Below, one piece after another: positions 9,760 through 22,362 of a DNA stretch of 64,000 nucleotides. The notes beneath the pieces are model-generated. The model was not told the DNA's origin. It did not search any database and saw only the letters and a list, made by a program, of their open reading frames with translations. The translations under genes were made by a program, and so were the position numbers. The first letter of the stretch is position 1, and the number at the start of each line of letters is the position of its first letter. The DNA is from Epiperipatus broadwayi (Eukaryota > Onychophora > Udeonychophora > Euonychophora > Peripatidae), in contig JAQFVV010006711.1 of assembly GCA_028023455.1 (NCBI GenBank), positions 246,001 to 310,000 on the forward strand, given 5' to 3'.

Positions 9760-12700
9760 ATATATTAAACTAAAATATACATTTTTTTTTGCAGATAATA
9801 GATTGGAGAAAACTGATAATGATAAAATGCAAAAGATATTATATCTAAGTGATATTAAATTGATTAAAATAATTTCAAGTGCATCATTCAGCCAAGCAGT
9901 CTAAATATGAACTAAAATATTGCTTCATAAATTTTTATTTACTACTTTATTTGGATAGTAGGTAGTTGATAAAGCTAATTTTATAGTTCTAACATATGTG
10001 TATTGCTCAACATTCTTTAATTTTAATATATTTATTTAATTTTAATGTATTGAACCAGGTGGGAGAAGATCAAATAAAGGAAAAAAAGAATAAAATTTTG
10101 TTTACTCTTTAATAATAAATATCATTGTGATAAGCAAAATTGTAAAACAAATTGTTGACTTCTCTTTATAGAAAAATGACAATATTATAAAATTATTTAT
10201 TATAAATTCGATCCCCTCTTTCAGCAATTTAGTATTGTATCCACCAGCCCCTTAGGCGGAGAAGCATAATATCCAGAGGGTACCTATGGCCAGGCCAAAG
10301 CTATATAAGATATATAAACCACAACCACTTTTCCAGGCCACAGATCTTCTTGACTGCAAAATCCAACCCCTGTCATTCAAAGCACTTTATTTGTTTTAAA
10401 GTAAACTTCAAGCGCCAGCTTTCTACAAGAAGTAGTTAACATGCCATGAATGATAGCAAACTAATTCAGTGCCTAAGAACCCCCAACTGTCTCAACAGAA
10501 ATATAATTCAATAACCTGCTTGTATAACTTTTCTGCTAAGTTGTTCTTAGTGGTATAATTAAAGAATTGACCGACACTAATTAACAGACAAGTACTTTAT
10601 TGTAAATATTTTAAATAAACTTATTACTAACATTTATAGACTAATTTTATACATTTCTTCAATTAAATAAACAATTATCAATTATATGATGAGTATACAC
10701 TCTTAATTATAAAAAAAATACAATCATAATATAATATAAACACCATGTATATGGAACAAACACAAACTTGGAGTTATAAACTAATCATTTCATGACCTGA
10801 AAGCTCTGTAACTTTATTTATTACATTAGAAAACACATGAACCCGCTCATACTATAGTTCATTATATGCTGGCTATAGAGTTCATTTATGCTGACTGTGG
10901 AGATACTCGAAGATTGCAATGGCTATTTAAATTAATATCAGGAATGCTCTTTGCTGCTGCATGTGTGGTTTACCAACCGGTTGGATTTTAGGCTTCTTTT
11001 GCGATCCTGATGATTGCAGTTTCCGGGCTACTTCTATTTCAGGCAGTTAGACATTCCTGGTGGCTTCAAATTATTAGATGGGCATGTCTTCTATCAGACA
11101 GACTGCTTATGTTCTTGCAGATGAAGGCTGGAGTGCAGTCACATAATTCAACTTCTGCTTAGCATGGTATGGTATTCATTGAAAAATAAGTCTAATAGGT
11201 GATTGAATCTAGATACGTGAATGACTGAATGATGAAATTTGCAGTCCTATTTACATGATGCCATCTTGTCGTTATCTTTTAATTAATTTTAAATCCACTA
11301 GTTATTTTCATTGTTCAAAATCCATCCACTGCTTATGTTGATCAAATTTTGGATAAGATGCATTTTAATTAGTCCTGTTGTTTATGGATTTTAATTAGTT
11401 AATTAATAGCCATTGCTAATCCCATTTCTATGCAGCTTGTCAGTTATGCTATCTTTGAGGAAATTTTTTAACTTCAATTATAAACTTTCATTTATTTTAA
11501 TATTTAACTTTCATATTTTATTTACAGACATCTATACACATTTTAATGTATTTTTTAAAATCAACACATACATTTTCTTACTTTCTTTTAAATAAATGAT
11601 GAGAGAAATATAGTTTTTAAATCTTTTTTTTATTTAATTAAATTTCTTCCCCCTCACATTGTTTTATTATTTTAAAATACTAATAATTTGCGCTACATCT
11701 TTTCAACAAAATTAAACAAAACTTCTTTTTAAACTTTACTATTGACATGGACTTATAACACTAGTTATTTTTCCCTCTTAAATATTTTTGGAATAAAATT
11801 TTAATCTTAAATCTTTTATTATGAAATTTGTAATGCTTAAATAGCAGTACAGTATATACACATAAATTGTGAATCTGAAAAGTGAGTGCTTTAATGAATT
11901 GTATACAATATAAGTAGAATGCAATTAATCCAGTTCCATATAAATTGCAACTTCTGATTGATATTGAAACAGTCAGCTTTGTCAATCTGTTTCACCTACT
12001 ATATTCTATAGTAGTATTTTTATATATGTCACTATCATCAAATCCTCGTTTATTATGTTAATATTATATTAAAAACAGGCTAAATTTAAACCTAAATGTG
12101 TTAATCATGTATGTGTGCATATATTTGAATATATAGTATGAAAATTGCATCTATATATGTAAATCTCCATAAATACGTACATATGTATTTCAGGTAATAA
12201 ATAAATGGAAAATGCGTTGTATGTGTAACAAAAGACTACATATATGCAAGGATGAATAATGTTAACAGAATTAAAACATTAAAATTTCTTTACTTAAAAT
12301 ATTTATTCTAGAAAGTAATATTTGAAATTATTATATAATTCTGCATATATCGCTAAATTAAATGATCTAGTTACATATATAACAAAATGTTTTTCATCTT
12401 TTAGATTTGTTTTTCTAGAAAGAATGACTTCATAAAATTTAATCCTTCTCGCTGTAAAATGACCTAGTTTCAATTTAAGGGTAAAATTAGATTTAAAATT
12501 TAGAAATATGAATAAATTATCGTGAGTGACCGAGGCTAAAACTGACCTAAAAGAAAAACAATCACAACGGGATTCTGCGATTTTTTTAGAAGCAGCGAGA
12601 AAGCTGGAAAAGCGAATCTAAAAATAATGTAACGAAGGAGAGGGGGGAGAACTAATATATAAGCCTTGGCATCCATCTTTGAGGCAGTCTAACATTATTT

Positions 12701-12780
12701 TTTAACAAAGTTCTTGCAAAATTTGTAATGATGATGAAGTCGGGGTAGAAGGCTAATTTCTTTGTCTTCTTGACCTCGGT
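9760..12780. other. Unassigned stretch; two G+C-richer patches
   Basis: Mostly AT-rich. Patches at about 10,225-10,540 and 10,960-11,190 are richer in G+C and look like decayed repeat, but neither matches another element here nor carries an open frame of note. Confidence 0.5.
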
Positions 12781-12789
12781 AAAAGCTAC

Positions 12790-12854
12790 CTGATGTGGGA
12801 AGAAATGCAGTGAGAGCCACCACCACCTAAGAAGTCCCTCGATGAAGAAACAGC
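12790..12854 (-). CDS. 65-bp internal exon candidate, minus strand
   Basis: On the minus strand a pyrimidine-rich tract ends taccttctttctggtggcag, a good acceptor. 65 bases follow, then the donor CAG|gtagct. In the first frame it reads AVSSSRDFLGGGGSHCISSHI and leaves AG. That phase fits the terminal exon at 835-1120 at either of two acceptors, giving Arg or Ser at the junction. Another frame is also open (rich in Trp and Phe), so the reading frame rests on the join. The intron would be about 11.7 kb. If real, the gene spans the Penelope region in its intron. Function unknown. Confidence 0.4.
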
Positions 12855-12859
12855 CTGCC

Positions 12860-14690
12860 ACCAGAAAGAAGGTAATGGTAAACAAACTCCTTCAATTTTA
12901 AAGCCTTTCAACTAAAGTCCACTAAGTCTTATACGCTAGCTTAATCTAATATCTATGGCCATAATAATAATGTAATTTAAACATATCTTAAATGTAATTT
13001 TATTTTATTTTAATCCTAAAATCTTACCTGATTCACTAATTTATGATTCGTTAACTGATTTATTATTAGTACTTCGTTTATTAATACCTGATTTGTTAAA
13101 TGATTTACTGATTTAACTACTTTATGATTTATTATCTGAGTTTTTATTTGTGTTGATAACACATTTGATTTATTGATTTGATTTTTTTATTTATTGGTTT
13201 ACTTGCTGAACTTATTTATGATTGATTTAGTTTTACGTATTCATCCTATTCTGAGTTATTAAAAGTTATTTAGTTTTTACTTGCTTAAATCAATTGATAT
13301 TAAATGTTTTAGTATAAATTTTATTACATATAATTCAAAATGATCTATTTTAAAATACTAATTAAGTTTCTAAATTATTTTGTATATTTTAAGTTAGTGA
13401 TAATATTTGTCCCAGTTAATTCCCTTAAACAACTTAAAATTATCTTAAACTGAATCAATCAAATCTCAGCTAATATCATATAAATTCCTTTTTAAACTAG
13501 GCTAAAACAAAACCAACTTTCAGATTTCACTTACATGAATTCTTATTTTAAGTCTACATTTCTTTTAGTTAATTCTATGCCAAACATTATTATTTTTCAA
13601 TTATGTATTTGTTTATGCTATATTTATTCAAAACAGAGTTTTACTCTTAGTTAAATCATTAGTGAGAAGTCATTATATATTCTCACGCTTGTATATGTAA
13701 TTTCGCGTATATTAACGCACAAACCGAAACTCTTTTGAAATGGATAAAATGTCTTATTTAAGATATAATTACAAGCTTACAGCTATTCTAAGATAGATTT
13801 GCTTTAAATATAATATTTAAGTAATATTCAATTGAAGTGATGAAATACAGCATAAATCTATAGCTATATTGTAATTTTCCTTAATATGATATAATCCTCC
13901 CTAGAAGTATAAATGCCTATATAGTTAGCTTTATAAATTAGATTCCTAAGCTTTCCTTAATAGCATAATTATAGATGCTATATAATGAAGTGATATATGG
14001 TAGTTTCATGAAGGAAACTATTGTTTAGTGTCTTAATTTTTATTATATAATAATGTTGTCAGTTGTGTGTATGTATCCTTAAGAAACGCTACGGTGTACT
14101 CATTTGTTGCTGTATTCTTTAATGGGCATACGTTTTAGGGTTACACCATTACTCTTAGTTCAGGCAACTATCTCCTCCAGATGGTGGTCGAGTTCACACC
14201 ACCCCATTCTGCATCCTCAGAAATGGAGCATGAGACTCCCCACTTAATTAAGTTGTTTGATCATCCGGACTAAAATGTCTCTTATTTCCACAGCAGTGAG
14301 TTCGGTAAAAGGGAACTGGTACTTGGTACAAATCCCGTGAAAAAGGCACACATCCGAGACGCAGGGACTCAGAATTGTATATTTTCTATACGCCTTGGTA
14401 TCTGAAGTCTGACTGCCAATCATCAGTTCATCCCGCCATAATAATTGTATTTTCAGCTTTGATCTGAGTTCGAATCTAATTTCATAGGCATATTATCTAT
14501 ATGGAGAATATATTGATTATTCGTGCTTAATAAAATATTATGTTCTTTATAAATGTTTATAATCACTTCTACTAGCTCTAAAGCAAATCTAGATCCTGTT
14601 ATATAGCATAAACTAGGCATAGATAGTCATGAGCAAATTAACTAATTTATAAAATAATATTAAAACTCATGAAAATGTAACTTCCAACCT
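12860..14690. other. AT-rich stretch with one SINE-like patch
   Basis: Nothing coding was found. At about 14,150-14,480 a G+C-richer block ends in ctgagttcgaatctaa, a B-box-like sequence, and may be a decayed tRNA-derived SINE. Confidence 0.4.
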
Positions 14691-14701
14691 ATAATTTCTT
14701 C

Positions 14702-15038
14702 ATCACCTGCGAGTGATATATATATATAGCTAAATAAATTAAAGTATTTGTAGCCTAAAACTATAATCACCTGCGAGTGATTAGAAGTGCTATATATAAA
14801 CCGGAAGTGCTTATACCTAAAATTATCATCTGCAAGTCTATACATATATGACAAATCGAATAATGTAACTAATTTGTAACTAGAAAATTAATATCACCTG
14901 CGAGTGATTTCACGTGTCATATATATATGTAAACCAAGCTATGTGTAACTCAGCCATAAATGATCATATTAAAAGCATGACCTGTGTGTGAACCCAAACT
15001 TAAATGTCAATTGTATCCCTTAATCACCTGCGAGTGAG
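14702..15038. repeat. Array of a conserved 16-mer with diverged spacers
   Basis: ATCACCTGCGAGTGAT occurs exactly at 14,702, 14,766 and 14,893, once with one change at 15,023, and in degraded form at 14,825 (11/16) and 14,977 (12/16). Starts are 64, 59, 68, 84 and 46 bases apart. The spacers are unlike one another apart from a shared TATATA run soon after several cores. The core has inverted ends, ATCAC and GTGAT. It looks like a decayed tandem repeat in which only the core is held, or a cluster of sites for a DNA-binding protein. Confidence 0.8.
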
Positions 15039-15039
15039 A

Positions 15040-16250
15040 CAATGCATATGGACATTATATTTATTATTTCGATATTTAACTTTTATTAAATTAATTTTAA
15101 ATTTAACTACTGCGTCATGTTTCGATATTGTTCATCATTAAGTCATTATTTATTATTTATTAAGAATCACTTTCTTGTTGAATAATTATATCCTAGCCAC
15201 ACAATATCTATATAGCTATACTAGTTAGAATATCAGTTTTTCCAGTCTTTTGCTTTACTGATGTTCTACTACCGGCACGTGATGAAAGAGAATACTGCTG
15301 TGGCCTCATATGTGTCATCTGTAAGATGGCAAATCTCGGAACAATAGTAAAGGAACTAGGGCTATATCAGACCTGTGGTCTCCACCACCATATTCTGGTT
15401 GGCCATGGGATGATTCACTAAAACTCTAGATTTTGTTTCGCAAATGTAGATATTTGACCGTTACAATATTAACCTTTCCACAAGTTTATATTTTTTGACA
15501 TCCCTTAGCAACCATTTGAATTAAATTTTCAATTTTTTATTTTAACAAATTAACTTTTATTCTTTATTATATTTCCACAAATTTCAAATTATTTTCTAAA
15601 AACTTAAGTCTATAAATGAAAATTATTCTTATAGATAATATTTCAACTTTGCCAATATAGAAAAAAATAGTAAAGTAAGAGGCATATCCAAATCAATAAT
15701 CTTTTGTTAGTGTGATTATTGCCATGATTGCTAAAACACAATTGATTCATTATTAAGATTACATAAAATAGTAAAAGTCTATTTTAAAATGCAAAATTCC
15801 ATATATGATTATTACAAAGTAATAAAAAATATGGTGATTATGAAAGCATTTATTTTTCAGTCAATCACAACTTTTGGCTTTATGTTATTATTTTTCTTGA
15901 CTTTTTTTTCCTAAAAGCAAATAGTTTCAAATAAAATCCAAATTCAATAAGAAATGATCTTATCAAAATAAGTATTTCACAAATATTTTGCAAAAACAAC
16001 TTTAAATATTTAAAACAAATTATAGAAAATATGTTTTTATTTTTGAAATCTAAACAAAAGAATGAGGACTCTCAAAAGTTTTTTTGCCTAAGTAATATTT
16101 TAAAATTTAATTTTAAATGCATAGATCTTTAAAAAAATAGTAAATTAAATGAATTAATGCATACATACAATTTGAAAGTAAGACTAGCATAATTTATTTG
16201 ATATCTATAAATTAATGTTTAATTAGCATAAACACTTATTTTTTTTATTT
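15040..16250. other. AT-rich stretch with no recognised gene
   Basis: A slightly G+C-richer patch at 15,270-15,430 has no long frame on either strand and no second copy in the window. The rest is AT-rich filler. Confidence 0.5.
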
Positions 16251-16252
16251 TT

Positions 16253-16615
16253 AATTTAACAGATTTATAAAATAATATAGGTGCTATTGCACCTGAATGC
16301 AAAGCTATTTTATACTTAAAACAAAATAAAATTATACTATTCTGCGAGCACTTTCAACCGCAAGGACTCATGTTTCACAATATCAATAAGATGGAGCAAT
16401 TAACCTTGAACTTTGCATAATTGAATATAATTAATTCACTTAGAGCTATGAAGATGAGAGCACGTCTCTTGAAAGTGCTTGCAGAATAGTATAATTTTAT
16501 TTTGTTTTAAGTATAAAATAGCTTTGCGTTCAGGTGCAATAGCGCCTATATTATTTTACAAGTATTTTTATTCGCATGCAAAGTTTTTGTGTTAGATTTG
16601 AATTTAACAGATTTA
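16253..16615. mobile_element. Hairpin element flanked by a 15-bp direct repeat
   Basis: The perfect direct repeat aatttaacagattta lies at 16,253-16,267 and 16,601-16,615. Between them are two arms of about 90 bases in inverted orientation (16,268-16,355 and 16,468-16,560), for example gcacctgaatgcaaagctat against its complement with one change. A 110-bp loop separates the arms. The right arm is followed by 40 bases before the second direct repeat. A 15-bp duplication is long for a cut-and-paste MITE and more usual for LINE-driven retroposition. No coding capacity. Confidence 0.8.
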
Positions 16616-19040
16616 CTAAATTTGTTATTGCCCCCCCCTCCCATTATTTGCAACAGAGCAATTTAGAAAGTTTTTCTTTTAAAAAAAATCTACTGCAGTT
16701 GACTTTTAAAAAGATTAAATGCAATTATTAAATGTTACAGGATTTTATGAAAATTAATGAAATAGGAAAAATGAGTTATCAAATAAGCTGATCTGCATTT
16801 TTAATAAGAAAGTGATAAGGAAGAAAAATAATTGATAAAGATTTAATTTCTGACCAAAATGAACTTTCAATTCATTGTTTTTCTAGGAATTAAAGAAATT
16901 AAGCAATAAATTATAAATCTTTTAAAATTTATAGATAAGAAGTCATGTAAAGATTATTCACTGATATATAGTAAACATAAAAAAAATAACAATTTCCAGC
17001 TTTAAGTTTAACTCAAATATCATAATTCAAAACATTCCATACTTATTTGCAAAATATGGGTGTATATATATTATAATGGACAGTGAATATATCAAATCCA
17101 ATATCAGAGGGTGCCACTAGGTTTATAGTCTAGAATATTTTATCAAGAGACATACATCATCTGAGAGTTTATTGGTGAAGATCTTAATTATAAACACTTA
17201 CACAGCTACATCATTACGAATACATACATAAAATTGCCTCTAGTCTGTGAACAGATTCTTTAGAAACACCAGTTAGCAAAACAGACAACAGTGAACAGAT
17301 GAAAAAAATTGATCTAACAACAAAAACAACAAAGTTTATTAATAGTTCAATATCATATAGTTAAATCAAGAAATAGAAATCATTAACACAGGCAAAACTC
17401 TCCATACAGTAATGCCACTCAGTGCCAACTAGAGTAATCAATGTGTTAGCATAAGAAATAGTGATCATGTGATGTAAATAGAATCATGTTTTCTTATGTT
17501 GGCAGATATTGCATTTGATATTGAGTAACTCTTGAATATTAACAAACAAAATCCTATATTAATAATTCTGTATCATCTCTGAAGACTCATTAAGTAACTA
17601 TTGTTTATCTGATTCTGCTAGATATATTTTAGCTAAGTTCACATGTGCGCGTAGAATAGGCAACTATAAAACATTAAATTAAATATTCACAACATAAATG
17701 CTATTACAAAATCAGACTTATACACCATGTATTATTTGATCTCTATGCCACATTAAAAGTGAAATGAGACGATAAATAATCTTTAACAACCCAAAGTATA
17801 AAGTAAAATAAAATTCATGGGGGGGGAGGGGTCTCAAAATCCTTTATAGAGAAACAATCCACAAGTACCTCAAACAAAAGTAATATATATTTGGGAGGTA
17901 AATGATATCCAGAATTTAAAAAAATGGCAGATAAAATATCTACAGGATCATTATATAAAATGCATATGTATACTAATTTCTAATTTCATAATTATATGTG
18001 ATATAAATAAAATAAATATAGAAAACTGTTCTAAAAGTTTTATGCACAATAAAATTAACTTGCTAAACTATTTATATATTGTAATGGAAATAAAAATGCT
18101 AAAGTACGGCTAACTATATCTAATGTACCTTAAATTTGATTCATTAATTATTTTCTTATATTTTTCATTAATAAATTATTCTTTGTTAATAACATTTATT
18201 ACTTGTTATTTCACATATTCAATACTTTGTTATTACCATTAAAAATTGTATATAAATATATACTTGCAAATAAAGTAATAATAATACACATACCCTTAGA
18301 ATAAACCCCCCATAGCTTTGAGAACATGTCCCTGTAGTTATGACTGGAATATATGGAACTTAAGTACACAAATATTTAGAGTAATTACAAATTCTGAGTT
18401 TGCTTAGAAATAAGATATTAAGTACTGAAATAATTTATTCCACTCAGGTTTGAATCTTATGTTGTGGACATCATTGGTATGTGATTAACTACCATTCTGT
18501 GGAACATCTATAATTTATATAAATATTTAATCCAATGCTGGCAAACTTTTTGCTTTAAGTGATTTAAAATTGAATTTGAAATTTTGTAATTTATAAATTG
18601 TAAGTTATGCATTAATTTGACTAATTAAAAAAAACTGCTTACATATTTTATCTTTTAATTTTCTACAAGAAAAATAATAATAAACTATGTAATAATAAAA
18701 ATAAATCACCTAACTTAAAACAATATACTCTTATATCATCTAGGATAAGCTTGAGTAAACCAGTGATTAAACTCTATAATGAGAAAAAAATATTTTGTTT
18801 AAAGAGAAATCTATTGTTCCTTATTTGATTTTTTTTTTTTTTCAATTTAAAATTTTTAATTAATGGTCTTTAATCATTTATTCATACAATTGTCATTACT
18901 TTACTAAACTGTTTTTTTCCCCTCCAGATTTAATAAAATTTGTTGAAGTAAACAATTTGCTCATATGCATAAATTGATTTTAATACTGTTAAAAGTGAAT
19001 TTGCTATTTTTTTGGGGAATTAAATGTGCTTGACAAAGAA
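16616..19040. other. AT-rich stretch; one repeat arm
   Basis: No gene. An element arm cacaggcaaaactctccata at 17,387-17,409 has an inverted partner near 21,500-21,523 and a relative in the hairpin at 21,730. At 18,928-18,947 a very good acceptor is followed by an AT-only 20-mer and gtaaac; I do not call it an exon. Confidence 0.5.
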
Positions 19041-20330
19041 TTCCAAATTTGTGTTTCAATAATATACTTTATTGTACAAAAAATAGGTTACATGAATTTT
19101 ACAATGGTTTTGCCAGTGTTACAATAGTATGACAGGTCTAACAAATATGTTATCAATTAGAAAAACTTATAGCATTGTTCAAATAGGTTTACAAATTATT
19201 AGTTACTGGGTACATTTTAGTATAGATGATTACAGTACAATTAAAGGAGATAAGATTAAATAGAAAAATTTTATAGCGTAGAAATATTTACATGAGCAAT
19301 TATGCATTTATTATTATTTGTAATGATTTCTTTCTTTTTACTTATCTATGTGTTCCAAATCAAACTTTATTGTTCATCAAAAATTATATTGTTGAAAATA
19401 TATGCTTTAAAACTACATAGCTTTGGAACAAACAGATAGATATTATTGTTACAGTTCAAATAAATTGTTAGGCAAGTACCTGATAAATGTAAACTTGTAA
19501 TTTGTGTATTTGCCTATGTTGTATTTTCATTGTCTGAGGGTTTAGTTCATCAGTTTAAAATACTTTTTGATTGTATTAAAATATATCCTTTGGACTATTC
19601 AGTACACAGATGTGGTGTTTAAAAAATTTTTGAAAAAGAGATATGTAAACAAAAAAAATTTAATAATTGTTCTTGTTACAGTAAAAGTCATTATTTGGTT
19701 TTTTGAGGTTATGGATTGTTTCAGGTTTTTAATAGTGACCATATAGCAGCAAATATATCTGGGTGTGCAATTTTGCCATCTCTGGCCTTCATTTGTTCGA
19801 GCTTATTAGTGAATGTGGCTGGGTACCTTCTGGTGTTGTTTCCAAGGCAGAAAGTACATCTGGTGCACCATAAAGTATATAAACAAAAACTTGCAGCATG
19901 AGCTGCCAGTATTGAGGCATTACTGAGTGTCTCTATTAGGTTATCAAGTGTGATGTTATTTTGTCTATATGTGTTAATCATAATTTCTTGGGTATTTGTC
20001 AGAGCTGTGCAGGTGTGAAATAGGTGCTGTTGTGTTTTTTCTTCCCCGTGGCACAAGAAACAAAAAGCATCAATTTTGTTGTAAAACCTGTGGTATTTAA
20101 GGAAATAGGAGTTAGGTAGAGCATAAAGATTTAGCTTTAAAAGAAAGTCAAAAAATTTGAGTTCCAATGACCATTTTTTGAATCGCTGCATCAAACAACT
20201 GTTATTCATATTTAGCATTGGTGAGGATCAATAGTTATGTCTGGGTACAGCTTATTATCAATACTCCAATAGGTGTATCTACCGACACTCAAAAAAGACA
20301 CAATTCGTTCTTTTACTGATTTATTCTCAG
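19041..20330 (-). pseudogene. 5'-truncated LINE ORF2 C-terminus and 3' UTR
   Basis: The main frame (20,218-19,721) encodes the end of a LINE polyprotein: FFDFLLKLNLYALPNSYFLK, then a zinc-type motif CFLCHGEEKTQQHLFHTC, and a C-terminal block TLWCTRCTFCLGNNTRRYPA ending in DIFAAIWSLLKT-stop. The same blocks are found at 27.1-27.4 kb and in the nested LINE at 31.5-43 kb, so all three are one family. A shifted frame extends upstream to about 20,330 with GRYTYWSIDNKLYPD. About 640 bases of 3' UTR follow, with an AATAAAG-like signal near 19,060. Truncation on the 5' side is the usual result of incomplete reverse transcription. Confidence 0.82.
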
Positions 20331-20971
20331 TAATATTTTTTTTCTAATTCTGTATTTAATTTTTCAATTTTTTGCTCCATACAAAACTATTTTGAAACTC
20401 TACTAATTTCATTTTAAATCATCAGTGTCAATGCCAATTCCAAGTTTTTAAATTTAATTTGATGAGAGATTTAATAAATTATAGAATTGTTTTTAGTTTT
20501 TTAAATTTTTCTAAGCAAAACGTACTTTATTTTATTTATTAATTCATAAGAACTTATTTATTGTATTTTTCTTGATATGGTTTAAATTCACTGGAGTTTG
20601 AGAATGCTTCTGTAAAATGAAAAAATATTTCATTATTTTCGTATTCAAATCATTTATATACATTTATCATATTTTACCAAATACGATTTATGTTGTCATG
20701 CATGGTTAAAGTAATTTGGTCATGTTCTTGAAGTTTGTTATTTAATCCATTAAACATTGTTTTTCTATCATATAGAAACATTAAATCATTTAAACCATTC
20801 CAGATTTTTAATTTTAACAGCATTCAAAGCATATAATATTTGTGAAGTTATAATTTTCCAAGTGCATGTATTATTACAATCAGACTTTAATAAAATTGCA
20901 AATAGCACTCTTTTATATCAACATTAATACTAAGCAGATAAAAAATAAATTCACTTTTACCTAGTTTGTGG

Positions 20972-21360
20972 ATAGAAATCAAACATTGATATTTTATAGG
21001 AATGAAATAATTATATTATTGGTGATCTTAGTAAAACCTCAATCTAACCAAGTCACAGTTTCAGATCACAATCCAGATTTAAAGATTTGGAAGACTGGAT
21101 GAAAGTGAATTTAAATTACATTGATATATGTTATTTGCAGGTTTATTAAAATCTGACTTATAAGATTTTTACTTTATAAATATTATATATTCTTCGCACT
21201 ACACATTTAATAACCATTGTATGATTATAAAGTTATCAAAACTAATAGAATTTATTTCTGGATTTTGATTTAAAATTGTGAACTGATTAGATTGAATTTT
21301 GTTAAGATATCTATTAATATGAAATTTTACCCCTATGAAATATCAATGTTTGATCTATTC
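20972..21360. mobile_element. Palindromic (foldback) element, about 390 bp
   Basis: The left arm gatagaaatcaaacattgat and a following block with aatctaaccaagtcac return inverted at the right as atcaatgtttgatctattc and gaactgattagatt. Arms are roughly 120-150 bases with scattered mismatches. The centre is AT-rich. No coding sequence and no clear target-site duplication. Confidence 0.7.
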
Positions 21361-21729
21361 ATATAAGTTCTTGGAGACCCAGTAAAAATGGAGTTATTTT
21401 TGTTCTAATTTGTAGATTTCATTGATACAAGAAGGCATTATTTGCAAATTTATTACAAGTCTGGCTCATAATAGTATGTATGTTTGTAGAATATTATTAC
21501 TGCATGGAGAGTTTTGCCTCTGTATTATTTATCATTTTGGGATAAATTTCATCTTTTTCATATAAAAATAATATTATTTCATCAAGCAAGCTATCAAAGT
21601 GATTTAAAACTTGATCATTAGTTAAGCCATTGAATATTGTATTATATTACAATTCAATTTCTTCTAATAATTGGGCAAATTCATGCTTATTAGGAACTTG
21701 TCCAGATATAAAATTAACAATACTTATCA

Positions 21730-21801
21730 CACAGAGATAAAACTCTCCGTACAATAATGCCACTTAATGCAAGCCACTGTACAGAGAGTTTTATGTCTGT
21801 G
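21730..21801. repeat. Short perfect-stem hairpin of the 17.4/21.5-kb arm family
   Basis: A 24-base arm starting cacagagataaaactctc pairs with tgtacagagagttttatg at the right with two mismatches; the loop contains aatgccacttaatgc. The arm matches those at 17,387 and, inverted, 21,500, so three or four ends of one repeat family lie within 4.4 kb. Confidence 0.7.
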
Positions 21802-22362
21802 TAAACAGCTTATGTAAGCATAAAGAATGGTCATCATGTGTTGTTTAGTGATTTAATAACTGACATCACATTTGAAAATAATTTTTTAATTTTATTTAGT
21901 ATCTTATAATGGATTAAACAGTGAAATTCAATTAAAGAATTTCTAATATTATGATTGAGTTTAATAATTTCAGCATTTTTTTTTTTTACCATGTTTGGAG
22001 ACCCTTTACTTCCTACTGAAATAATTTTTTTAGATTTATATTTACAAAATTTTCAATAAACTTTTTAATATCAATGTCAATAGTTTTCTTTTTTATTAAA
22101 ATTATCAATTTTACTATTTTTTATTCCACAATATTTCCAGATTTTTATCTAGCAATAATTGCAGTTTATATTATCCGGGCTCCTTGTTTGCAGAAACTAA
22201 TGCATCTCTGAACATTTTAGTTTATATATTAAAAAGTATGATCATTCCAAAACTGCTATTCAGTCATCCATACATATATATATTTATGCTTATCATAATA
22301 CTGTACCCCATTCTCCTTTTTTAAAATCTATTTTTAAAGAAATACTGGATTTTAAAAAAGAG

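Noticed and set aside
14702-15038. CRISPR-like repeat-spacer layout
   Set aside because: The genome is eukaryotic, the repeats are only 16 bases with irregular spacing, and no cas genes are present.
18928-18947. 20-bp exon candidate after an excellent acceptor
   Set aside because: The piece is almost pure A/T and the donor is weak; it would fit the 3,773 exon's phase, but that is easily chance.
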